Origin: Pomacea canaliculata
Taxonomy: Eukaryota > Mollusca > Gastropoda > Architaenioglossa > Ampullariidae
Direction: 5' to 3'
DNA: 64,000 nt
Assembly (NCBI RefSeq): GCF_003073045.1
Contig: NC_037593.1
Location: forward strand, 11,974,735-12,038,734
In this document: positions 46,831 to 58,400 of the stretch, piece by piece
Layout of the letters: each line of letters starts with the position of its first letter
Position numbering within the stretch: position 1 is the first letter of the stretch
The notes under the pieces: generated by a model
What the model was told of the DNA's origin: nothing
What the model saw: only the letters and a program-made list of their open reading frames with translations
Database searches by the model: none
Program-made: the position numbers and the translations under genes

Positions 46831-47850
46831 TTAATTCTCATTTATTTTTATATCTTTGTGTATGAATAAAACAAAGGTAAATTCAAACAATTCATTTACG
46901 CTGAGGAAATGTACTGAATATATGCTGTTAGTGTTCTGCTTATATATCTGTTTGTGCGTGTGTGGTTGATTGTGAGAGTGTTTGTGTGTAAGGAGGGACA
47001 AAAGGCATGCGGAGTGGGGGAAAGAGGTTTGTAAACATACTAAAGAAATATCTCTAAAGAAAAACTATTAAGAACAGGAGGGTTTTTGTTTTTTACTTAC
47101 ACAGAAAGGAGAGAGTGTGAAGAGTTGGGGGGGGGGTCGCTAAAGTGAGACGTGTGTAATAAATGCTGAGGAATAGGAAGAAGTGATCTGTTTTGTGCAA
47201 TTTGTTGCGACAAACCCATATTGTTTGCAATTCACATCACTTCTGTTGAAAACTTGGTTCTTCTGTTATTTGTTCAATATCTTTAAAACCACATAAGAGT
47301 GGACAGAACAAATGGATGTCTTACAAAGTAATCAAAAGTTTACCCCCAGAAGAATCAAACACATTCTTTCCATTTTATTACATGATAAACTGTTGAGCTA
47401 TGTTGGCTTACATAATGCAGCTATCACATATTTTTTTTATCCACACTAGAGCAGAAGATCTTGGGAAAGGAGAATTCTCTGAGAAGGTCCCAAAAACTAC
47501 ATTTTAATAACAAATTATAGATGAAAAGCAAAGGTAGACATGTAATGATGTGGTCAGTCCTTCAGGAAAAGTCAAGAGAGAATTTTGGCAAGAATACTGA
47601 AGGACTTGCTTGAAATGAACCATTATTGTCAAAATAGTATGATTTTGGTTTAATTTGAGTGGATTATGTAAGTACTGATAGCATGTTACTTCCTCAGCAT
47701 AAAGAAGATTGTAAAGACGGAGATAAGCATTGATTGCCAGGAATAGCTCATCTGTGAGCTCTCTGTGATGATTTTGCACTGGCAAAATTAGTCTTATCTC
47801 TGGTAGGAAAGCATCATGGGACAAACATTCTTTGCTTATGTTTATTTCAG

Positions 47851-50539
47851 TCCACTTTATCAAAAGAGAAGGTAGAAGGAGAGGCTGACGTAGGAAGGGC
47901 TACTGCTGACGAAGAGATGGCAGAGGTGGAGCTGTCAGGCAAGGGACTAGAGGAGTTCCTAGCTACGGGGCGAACAGGCAGACGTAATGCATTAGGGGAC
48001 ATACAGGACCAGGTGGCAGGTGGCCTCACCACAGCAGACCTACCCCTAGACATGGCCAAACTTTCATGTTCTGGTAATTAAGATAAAAGAGATGTGCATG
48101 GTTTTGAACCATCAGTCTTGCACTATCATCCTCATTAAGATGAAAGGCATGTGAACTGTTGTTAGATGTAAATGACAAATACTAAAGTTTTAAATTAAGT
48201 CCTATCAGAATTTTGGGTTGCAAAGATCTACTTCAATTATATGTACTATAGCTTCAGGCTGATTCATGAAAGTTATCATGTTTAGTTACTCTTTTGTGAA
48301 AAAAAGAAAAAAAAACAAAAAACAAGCTGACTCTTACACATGACATATGCAGACTAACAAGAAAAGTGTCCAGCTATTCCGGAGAACTAGTAACAGTTTT
48401 GCGGCAGACCCATTTTATAAGAAAGGTGTTGAGCAATGTTGGGGTACGGTTAGCAGTTTTTGCCAACTGATCAGTGTAACATTAATTTATAGCTTGCTAT
48501 CTGTGAGAAGCATGGAAATCTTGCTTTCTATAGAATGATGTAAACAGACTAGACTTGGTCTCCTACCTTTGAGAAGGCAGGGTGCATGTGGGGCACTGGC
48601 TTCATTTGTGTGTGAAAATCTATAAAAATTCACCTTCCAATAGACATTTAGTTTTGCAGTTACATTCTATTTTTCAAATAGATTGTTGGCCTGGCAGCTT
48701 CTTTGACTGTAATTTCCACATTAGCAAAGTTCTCAGTTGCTGTTTGTAACCTTTTCTTCTGTGACACCAGCATTCTCCAATTTGCTCAACATTTTATCTA
48801 TTTTCTCTGGTATGAATTTTTACTGCACAATATCCAAGTTCAGGATGTCGGAGTTTTGGCAGCTACACTTAGAAAAGTAAATGCAGGTTCCAGATAGTTT
48901 TGATGATGTCACTCAACAACAGAACACAGCAGCCCCATGTGCCTGACTGAGAGTGTGTTTGAGACACTGTTTAGTCCTTGTTACTCCTTGAGGAGCATAG
49001 GGCCGCAACACCACCTCACCAGCGGACCCCTTTTTGGGCAGCCCCCTTCAGTTCAGCCCATGTGGTTCTGATGTCCTTTGCCTCACTTTCTAATGTTATT
49101 TGAGACACTATTGTCAAGTAATGATCATTTTGCAATCCAAAATTTTGAGTGGAAAAGATTCAGAATGTCAGTATTTATTAATCAAACCTAACTTGTCTTT
49201 TCCCTTGCCTTTCCCTTTAAACTGTCTTTACATTTTGCATACTTACATAATTTCAGTACCTTTATTGCAACTTTCACACCTTGTCAGAGACTGTACTTAA
49301 ATGTTTGTATGTCATTTGATAATCTAACTGATCAAAAGGTTGTGGTCTGATTAATTGAGAGTGACAAAGTATGTATGCAGCACTAGTGAAAAGTTGTATA
49401 GGTGTAAAAATGTCATCTACACTTGCAGTTAATACAGTCAAACCTTAAAACTTCAGGCTGGGCCTGTGACATTTTGGGGTGTTTAACATTTTGTTTAGCA
49501 CTTTGTTTGCAATGGCTATCTCAGCATACTTAGCTATAAAAGGAGTGCAAAATGATGATTTTTGTATATTTATATAATGTATTAAGCAGAGGTTGGAACG
49601 GGGCTAAACTCTGGCAGAAGTATGACATAACACTAGAGTGGCTACATTGTTCTTCAGTCAGGATCAGTTTCTTCATCTTACACCTAATATGCATTGCAAT
49701 TAAAAGAATTGGGAATGAAACTTGAAAAGATAGGAATGAACCAGTGAACTAGCAGGTGCAACTTGCTATCTACATGTATTGTTGAGCTTATCTGACTCTA
49801 TTATCTTTCAAACTAATGTTACTCTGGTCACTGCTTAGTTCTTCATCTTCATCCATGCACATTTTTCATCTTTACCATGATGCCATGTTTGCTGATGCTT
49901 GTATGGTTGACTGTTGGGTCATTTGTGGTCTTGGTGTACAGCTCATTAAGCTTGCCTCTACACAGGGAAATGTGCTTTAAAAATTCAATTATTATTACTC
50001 TTATTTTGTTGCACACTTCATTTGGAGACTAGAAGACATCTTTGTGCTTTATGATTATCACTAGAGCCTAATATAATCAAGAGGGGCTATCATGGGAGAT
50101 CCAAATAATGTTAGCATCAGATGGAAGATGGTCTTTCATGAACAAGGGTCGATGAACAAGAATGGCAAATAGCTATTAAAGTTGTGTGTTGTTATTGAAT
50201 GAGCAAATGTAGCAATATCCAAATTTTCTAAAGTTGATATTTACAATTAGATAAAGTTAGAAAAGAAGAAAATAGGGTTCACTGTTTACATGAGTCATAT
50301 TTTCTTTTATTTCAAGTTACTTTTTGTTTCAGAAATCCATGTCTGTGATCATTGATGTATGACAGCATCTATTAACATTTCATATCTTTTCTAGTTCCTT
50401 TTCCTCTTATAGTGGATGCATAAACAAGAGACAAGCATTCATTCCAATTTATTTTTGTCTGTCAGAAAACTCCAGTAACCAGGCAGGCTGCTCTTCGAGT
50501 TCTACATCAAGTCCAGGTCCAGGAACTCAGGCCTCCTAG
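47851..50539 (+). CDS. PKI: cAMP-dependent protein kinase inhibitor (PKI), 76 aa from internal Met; two coding exons seen
   Basis: PKI binds the free catalytic subunit of protein kinase A as a pseudosubstrate and carries it out of the nucleus. Exons are 47851-48073 and 50466-50539 (TAG 50537-50539), both GT-AG with matching phase. The pseudosubstrate segment GRTGRRNAL is nearly identical to GRTGRRNAI of vertebrate PKI, preceded by an acidic/hydrophobic helix (LEEFLAT). A leucine-rich nuclear export-like segment, DLPLDMAKL, follows at the family position. The tail is Ser/Pro/Gly-rich. Met at 47917 aligns with Met1 of human PKI-alpha and gives 76 residues, the vertebrate length. The exon is open for 22 further in-frame codons upstream of this Met, so an N-terminally extended form is possible if an upstream coding exon joins in phase. 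Upstream noncoding exons were not located. Confidence 0.93.
48074..50465 (+). other. PKI intron
   Basis: A 2.4-kb intron with a GTAATT donor and a TTTTGTCTGTCAG acceptor. It contains an RTE-type fragment at about 48950-49095 and otherwise AT-rich sequence without coding similarity. Confidence 0.7.
48950..49095 (-). mobile_element. Short fragment of an RTE-like LINE C-terminus
   Basis: The minus strand reads EAKDIRTTWAELKGAAQKG, a stop, then VAALCSSRSN. This resembles the 'TW..L...A.DR..W..LV.ALC' end of RTE/jockey-like endonuclease-reverse transcriptase polyproteins. Only the last ~45 codons remain and it carries an internal stop. Confidence 0.5.
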
Positions 50540-51800
50540 CCCCAATTCTTCTGGTATGGGCTTCAGACTAAGTGGTTGAATAAGCAGCAGTTGATGCCCT
50601 CCTGGCCTTTTTCATGAAACATGCAGCATGCTCAAGGACTGCAGTGAGTCTTGCATCGGTCTGTACCATGAATACCATGATACATCTAAACTGACAGCTT
50701 GAGAAGACTGCTGTGGTGTAAAGTCCCATCATGAAACTTTGTTGACGTGCTGTATTATTGCTTTGAAATATTGTGTATTGTGGCTCAGTATGGTTAGTTA
50801 GATGAAAGGAATAGTTTGTGTTCTGAGAAACTAGTGGGAACTGAATAATTAGATGCTGTAGAAAAAATTTATAAGAATCTTCTGAAACACTTTCTTGTAA
50901 CCTAGGTGTTCAAACATGGGTTGATTGAAAACAAGATGAATGTATTTCTTACCTATTTGAAGACTAGACATGATGTAAGAGGAGACAATTTTCAAGCAAA
51001 GACTGACAATGTTTACATGTGCAGCTGTCTACAGCAGTTTAGCACATGTTAACACTATTGATAAAGGGTATTGAGACACTGCCATCTTGCACCATGGAAC
51101 CTTCCATACATACTGGACTTCAATGCCTGCCGAGAGAGTCCAAGAAAATGCCAACAGTTTGTATGCCATGTGTTCATAGAGCGAAACTGTTTGATGAACA
51201 AAATTTATGTCATGCTAGTGTAGATCTCATTCTCAAAACCAAGATGGTGCTCCACAGGAAGTGAAGTTACTGGGGACAGAAACACAAGCAAAATGTGATC
51301 CTTGCCGTTTGTTTGTTTGTTTGGTGTTTTTTTTTTTTTTTTTGGCCAGCATAGTAACTGGCCTTTCAGATCGAGAAAGAAGCATAAAAATTTGATATTT
51401 TTCATGGTGTTGAATGTGCGTGAGTGAATGTTATTTTGGACATGTGTTGACATGTATTTTTGAGCAAAAGTTAAATGGATGTGCTGTTTTTTTGTTGAGA
51501 CTGTAGATGGCTGAAGGTTTCTTTTTGGAAGGGGGGGGGGGTAAATGTAAGCTGTTTAAGCCTATTATTTTCTTTTTTTAACTCCCTATGCTGTTTAGTA
51601 CTTGTGTTGTTTTGCATGTCTTTGTCTTGGCATGTAGTTGTTGCACAAGGAAGTATCATGTACAAAACGCTGTGAAATTAGATTTTTATATTTATCAAAT
51701 GTATTTTTGAAAATTAAGTTTAATTTAATCTTGCCAAGAGGAGTTTTAAATCAATTCAATTTGTAATTCAGTAAATAAATCTCTGGAGTTAACCTGTGAA
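50540..51800 (+). other. Probable PKI 3'UTR with polyadenylation signal at 51774-51779
   Basis: No further coding exon follows the PKI stop. The stretch ends with AATAAA at 51774-51779, followed after about 20 nt by an A-rich and then T-rich sequence, as at a cleavage site. A T-run near 51330-51343 and a G-run of ten near 51532-51541 lie inside it. Other hexamers could be used. Confidence 0.45.
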
Positions 51801-54300
51801 AAAAAATGTATTAAGTTTTTTACGACCTTGGGATAATTTTATAATTATGCATACTATCTTTGAGGTTATTTCAGTTCACTGACAAAGTAGAAAAGTGAGT
51901 ATAATTTCCCTAGCCTCTAAATAGAAACACATATCTAGTCATGTTTACTTATCTTATGCCATGCCTCTGTTCTGTTGATATTCATCATCAGTGAATGAAT
52001 GCTGTCTTTCACACTGTGCTGAATCATGTTTTAATTAAACTCAGAACAAAAGTTGATCTTGCACTGACTAAGCAGTCTGCTGATAACAATGCATGTTTTG
52101 TTTATAAAAAAAATAATTTATTTTTACTTGATGGTAATGAATTATGTTTTATTTGAAGAATATAAGCTGCCATGAAATTTGAATCTATTCCTGGGAAAAG
52201 TGGCAAAAAAATGAATATGAAGCAGTTATTTGGTATGTTTAAAAGCATACTAAATAAAATTATTTTGGCGAAGAAACCTGCTGTTAGGCTTATTGTTTTG
52301 TCTTTCAGCATATGAAACTACTGCTTTTACTTTAGTATGAGAGCATATTTTACTGCAAAAATGCCACTGTACTCTATTTATTAAGCTTTCAAGTTCTACT
52401 CCTGTTTGCTTTGAATATACATTTTTCGCCTTGGTATATGGAGGATTGCTCACAATTTATATCTCCACAATGTGCATGAAAATGTTTAATCCCTCAGGTT
52501 AATGATCTTAGCATAAACCCTAAACTCTTAGCTGTATTGCTAAGTGAGGTGTCTTTATTAGTCATCCCAAATATCTTTACTTAACTGTGCTTCTCTTATT
52601 AGAAAGGTGGTCCGGTGCCACAATGGTTACCGTCTGTCACAAATACAGTGAAGGTTGGCTATCCTGGGTTTAGCTCTCATTTCAGGCATACTGTTCTTTT
52701 TCTGCATGTGACATCTGTTTACAGGGCTGTCAGCCTTAGTTGCTGGCTCGGTGTAAAACACCAATACCCCCACTTCTCCCATTAGAACGGGGGGAATCCA
52801 CAATCTGTTTCAATTTTCTTATGATCAAACAACTGCCAGGGATATTTGTACACAGCTTGTTTTTAAGGAACAACAAACTTTTTTCTTGATCTTTCAAAAA
52901 AAAAAAATTTGCAGTCATCTGCATGCAGCTCTTGAGTGTGACGCAAATACCTAAATATGTTTGAAATTGTAGGTGTTTCTCTTTTACAAAATATTGTTTC
53001 TTTTAGTAAGTAAAAGGAAACTTAGCAATGGCAGCTAATTTGTATTTCGTACTTTATATATAATAAAGAATGAACATACATGTGCGCATCCATATGCACA
53101 TGACCGTTTATGCACGGAAAAAGCTTGTTGAAATTTGGAAGACTTGACCGGCTGAATTGGCATACAAAATTAGATGTACCAAATTACCAAAATAGGATTA
53201 AGCAGTTTGTAACAAACATAGTGAGGCTGAATTTAAACTGACTTTATTTTGGCATTAAAAGGATTGATTTTTGCTAAAGTGTGACTTTGGCACATAACCA
53301 TAACATTTAAACAAAATTTCTAAGCTATCAAAGTAAGGCACTTTTTAAAAATTACTGAGCTGCTTTCGAGAGCAATATGAACAGCTGTAAAATGAGCACA
53401 CATGGCAGTTGTCTAGATCTCTTTGTTCAAAATGAAAAAAAGTGCTTTTTGTTTGTGTAAAGTTCTGTGCATAATGTTTTTGTGAGCCAGAAATGCATTT
53501 AGTTGCCTTGCCATCTCATACAGTTCACTTACTGTTTGATTGGATGTCAATGCATAGTCACATTTTCAGTTACTGTTTGGTGGTGTAAAAATTGTTAATA
53601 GCCTTCATATGGTTTGTCGGTTACTTTTAACTTTTCAGTCCTTGGGCATGTGTGAGTACCTAAATGAATGTGGATATCCATGTGCATGCCTGTTGCTTAT
53701 AAATCAAACACACTTTTAAAACGACCTTTTGCTTGCTTTCTTTTCTTAAGAAGGGGGAGAAAGTCTGGTGGGGTGGGTGAGATGTGGAATTGTGGAAGGG
53801 GAGAATTTGATGAAAACTTCTTAATGGAAACCATGTTTCTAATGACACCCAACTGAATGATCATTAAATTTTTAAATAAACAACTTGTATGTGTGACTTC
53901 TTGTGCTTGTGCACGTGTTTATTTGTGTACTCAATTATAAAACTAAGATTTGTGTATTTAGTAAGATATGCATAGATCCATGGATTTTCTGAGATATCTG
54001 ACATCCTTTTAAAACATAAATGATAAATCACTTGAGATGGATATTTTGTTGATATACAACTTACAGATTGAAGCAGTATGTTAGTGCATGCTTGAAAACT
54101 ATGTAAATCCACATCATTTTGTCTGTAGTTATCCTAATCAAACTTTGCAGTACTCCTGTCTACGAGACTTTCTAATAATTTTGTAGTGCGCATTTCCATG
54201 TGTAGATGCAAGCTCAGTGTGCTGTATATGAAAAACTACAAAGAAAATGACACAAGCGTCACCAAATGGATGACACCGTGGACATAACTAAGTGAACAGA
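51801..54300. other. Intergenic stretch between PKI and PSMF1
   Basis: AT-rich, no coding exon recognised; it contains one SINE (52606-52780). Apparent open frames near 53668-53856 and 52102-52453 are short and unlike known families. Confidence 0.45.
52606..52780 (+). mobile_element. tRNA-derived SINE copy
   Basis: Same motif order as the 30809 copy: GGTGGTCCGGTG, CAATGGTTACCGTCTGTCAC, AATACAGTGAAGGTTGGCTA, CCTGGGTTTAGCTCTC, TTTTCTGCATGTGACATCTG, TTTACAGGGCTG, and the end GTGTAAAACACCAATACCCC. This copy keeps the GTGAAGGTTGGCTATCCTGGG block that is damaged at 30809. Confidence 0.8.
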
Positions 54301-54310
54301 TGATTTAAAC

Positions 54311-54764
54311 CAGGGATGCCCAACCTACGGCCCGCGGGCCATATCCGGCCCGCGACGCGATGTCATCCGGCCAGCGAAACATCTGCCCACAATGCAGGAA
54401 ATCGGCATGTTTGTAATTAAAAAAAACTAAAAAAAAAAAAAAAAAAAATGAAAAGAGGGAAGAAAAAGTATTTATCCCTACGTAGGGGCGTCTCTCAATA
54501 TTTTTTTTTTCGATGGACAAACATTTCTATTCAGTGCTCCGACTTGGTGTCTCTACAATGCACCCAGACATTCAGAAGTTGGTTTCGGGAAAACAACTTC
54601 AAATATCCCACTATTTACCATATAAATAATGATAAGTACAACTTGTTTCTAACAAAAATTGTATCTGCTCTATTTTTTTCTTTTTTGTATTTGGCGAAGC
54701 GGCCCGTGACACGCATGTCGGAAATGTATATGGCCCGCAGGCCGAAAAAGGTTGGGCATCACTG
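54311..54764. mobile_element. hAT-like nonautonomous element with perfect 8-bp target duplication
   Basis: A 454-bp element with ends CAGGGATGCCCAACCT and AGGTTGGGCATCACTG (one mismatch). It is flanked by ATTTAAAC at 54303-54310 and 54765-54772. Subterminal GGCCCGCGGGCC-type blocks occur at both ends (CGGCCCGCGGGCC and GGCCCGCAGGCC). The middle is AT-rich and includes an A-run of about 18. There is no transposase; mobilisation would need a hAT transposase in trans. The exact duplication implies a fairly young insertion. Confidence 0.92.
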
Positions 54765-54974
54765 ATTTAAACTATTGAGTTAACGGAATACTACTTGATT
54801 ATGTAAAGTATTTCCTAAACAGAATAGTTTTCAGACTGGACTTGACAGTTTCAAACGCAGACACAGTTGATGTGAAAGGGACAGAGAATGCCAAACAGTG
54901 GAGCTTGAGAAGGTGAAAGAGCATCTGGGGAATTTCTTCCGTGTAGAGAGGAGAGACAGTCAAGTTGACCGAGA

Positions 54975-55150
54975 CAGAACTGGTGTTTTACGCCATCAGC
55001 AACTAGAGGGAATCACGGCAAAGCAGCCAGCCCTGTAAACAGATGCCACATGCAGAGAAAGAACAGCGTGCCCGAGACGAGAGCTGAACCCAGGACAGCC
55101 AACCCTCGTTGTATTGGCGAAAGGCGCTAACGGTTGCGCCAGAGGATCGT
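54975..55150 (-). mobile_element. tRNA-derived SINE copy, inverted, about 300 bp upstream of PSMF1
   Basis: Read on the minus strand it gives GCGCAACCGTTAGCGCC (A-box region), CCAATACAACGAGGGTTGGC, CTGGGTTCAGCTCTC (B box), GGGCACGCTGTTCTTTCTCT, TTACAGGGCTGGCTGC and a GGCGTAAAACACCAG end. It is the best-preserved copy in the A/B-box half. Confidence 0.82.
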
Positions 55151-55454
55151 CACAAGCTGACCAAAGAGATCGACTGTGGTGGTAGGCACCATACAGTAGC
55201 TGACAGGTATGCGGGGGCAGGGCAGTGAAGACAACTTTATTATTTTTAATGTACCATCATCAAAGATGCTTGCCAGCAGCGTAGTACTCCCTCTCTTCGC
55301 TGCTAGCTGCCATGTGTAAATGTGTACAGGTGCAAGCACAGGGTGATGATCTTCACGGTGTTCACTACAAGGGATGTTACTCTTGTGGCAAAAACGGGGA
55401 AGGGGAGGTTAACCACGGAATGATCAAGTTTGTTATCATACAACGTTTCCTACC

Positions 55455-58400
55455 ATGACGTTGCCAGGTTTTGAATTTTTATTTAGCAGCGTACAGTCAC
55501 AACTTCGGTCACCTGAAGATGCTGTAGTAAGTGCAGTTCACTGGAAAATTATTTGCTCTGGATTCAGATGCACAGGCGCAGGGGAAAATCCAGTAAGTCC
55601 ATCGGGCTTTCTACTTTCAGAATCAGTTTGTTTCTTAAGTTAGTTGCATAAAATGCATATCATTTAACATACAGCAGTAAGAATGAGTCTCACAATATTG
55701 AGCAGTATTTAAACACTTAATGAGGGTGAGTGTTTAGAACTAATAAAAACTTGTATGTAGAATATACTAGTAACTATATGACGTTTAATGGATGAACTGC
55801 GCATTAAAGAAGTGACGTGTGTTCTGCTTCATAAACAACAAATGAAAAGATGAAGCTGACATGACATCAAGGTCTCATCAATTTGTTACTCAATATTAAC
55901 AAATTATTATTATAGTGGTGCATGGGCCGGATTCTTCAGATCGTGCTTCACTCACACCTTGAGACATTCAAGGAAATTTTGTAGCGATTATTTGACATGG
56001 TCATTTTTATTTTTTACAGCTCTTGCATTTTGTCTGTGAGCAATTTTACTTACAGGCTGCCATATTATAGAGCCAGAATATTATTGTAATGACTAGCAGG
56101 TTTCTCTTGTTCTCATGTTGTCACCTAGCTGTTACTTGGATGCAGGTAGCCGTCAGATAACCATTTTATAGCTTATAAAAATTGTAGCTGACATGTGTTA
56201 TCTATCCAGTTACTAAGGAACAGGCTATGAATCTGGGAACTGTGTGATAAACTGTGTGATTTACTATCTAATTAATATTTGATCCATTTATTTTTCAGGG
56301 TGCACAAGGGAGCACAGAATCTCTTCCTAATGGATGGAACAGCAGTGATATTTACATACTTCATTACCAACACACTAAAACAAATAAGAGCTTTATCTTG
56401 AAAATTGTACCAGTAGAAGGAGTTATTCTTCTTCATTTTCAGGTACATTGTTTAGTTTTGAGAAAATTTAAATAGCTGTATATTTGTGTGTGTGTGGGTG
56501 TTGGTATTTTACGTGGAGTTGGCAACTAAAGCTATATCATGGCAAAGCAGCCAGCAATAACAATAAATGTCACATGCAGAGAATGCCATGTCTGAGATGT
56601 GAGCATACTTGTATGTGTATGAGTGAGAGAGAGAGAGTAGTGGGGATTGTGGGCATGCATAACAAGAAGCGTGTAGAACCTAATTGGTGGACAAAGATTA
56701 AAATAGTGAAAGGAAAAGTTAAGATAAGATCAGTAAAAGATGAGTACAGAATAACAGAGTCTTAATGATACAACAGGAGTGTTAATAATAATCAACAGCA
56801 CAGTGAAAACTATGTTGTGGCTATATATATACTAAAGTCACATCAGCATATGCATACCTTTTTACCTAAACTAAAGACACATCATCTTCCTTTCCATTTG
56901 TAACAGTATAAACACAAAAAACTACTTGCATATTGTTTAGAGAAGAGCCACTGTTTACAAACTGCTTTTGCATGATGTATTTTTAGATGGCAGTTATCCA
57001 CAAAGAATAAGATACTTTTCATCAATTCAAAATGTGTTTTTGACATCCTTTTGTTTCTGATGCAAATTTTATAAAAGTAAGAAGAAGCAAGAAAGGTGTT
57101 TTGTCTGAATGAAGATGAAATAATGATCTTGATTAATGGTTTTATTTTCAGAGGGAGAGTGATGAAAATGTGGTGTCTGTTGAACTGCAAGTTTCACAAT
57201 TTACAACCAATGACTTTGCCAGCGCAAACACGTATGGAAATGATTATAGGCATATTTATAGGACTTAAATGTCAGATAAATTTACTTGTGTTAATATATT
57301 TTTTATGCAGGTGTGTGTGAAAACACCATATTTGCTACAGACTTGAGTCTTTGTTCCACTTTGTAACCAGAATTAGTAGTAACCCAATGATACACCTCTA
57401 TAAATGACATAAAAAAAATTCTGATACAACGTTTCTTCACCACCACCACCACCCCCACCACCCCGTACACAGTTGGAATTTAGAAAAGGGATTTTTTCCC
57501 CCCTCTTTTTAACTTCTTTTGTAAGTTCATATGCTGTTTCTAAGAACTTTGAAATATAAATGTACAGATGTTTTAACATTAGACGTGAATTATCCAGATA
57601 CAATAATCTTTAGTAAGAAGTATTGTTTTAAAGTTGAACAGATTATTCATTACATGGACCAAACTCCTAAGAAATGGAAAAGGCCACATTTGGAAAGTTT
57701 ACCTTGCATATGTGTTTGAAATATGTTACAGTGTATTCCGAAACCTAGAACAGCTGAACACTATAGTGGAAAAATCTCTCATTGCTCCTGCAGTAAGTGG
57801 GAAGTCACCCATGCAGCATGACAACAGTCAGCAGCCACCCACTACAGCATCAAGTAGCAAAAAGAAGCACAAGTCACCGTTGTTGGTGGAGGAAGGTGGC
57901 CCAAGGCAGCCAGCTTGGTGAGTTGGATAAAGTGGAATTTAGATGGTAGGAGGTTCCATAGCCTAGAAGCCCTAGAGGCTAAAGGGGCATAGAATATAAG
58001 TGGTTAATCATGTTTATGGCATGGGAGTGTTCCCTTTGCCTTCTGTGATATATCAGGGTAGTTGCTGGGGGAACAGCGAACATTTCTTGCCACTGGCCCT
58101 TTCAGACCTTGAACTCTGTAGTTGATCATATAAACCACTAGACCAGAGATGTCAGATGACCAGAGTAAAAGTGAAGGTACTGCAGCACATTCTTGTTTAC
58201 TTTTGTAAACTGGCTCTCATGCTTTTTGTAACCTACAGGGTAGGCCCTCGAAGGATGGATCCATTTGCAGTTGGTGGTGATGACCTTGATCCACTGAGTG
58301 GGTTGGGAATAGGAGGAATGGGTGGAGGAGGAATGATCATGGATCCTCGCCGTAGTGGTGGGCCGCTATTTGGACCGGAGAGAAGCCCTCCTATGTTTGG

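Noticed and set aside
47847..48059. 70-codon minus-strand frame
   Set aside because: It is the antisense shadow of the PKI exon.
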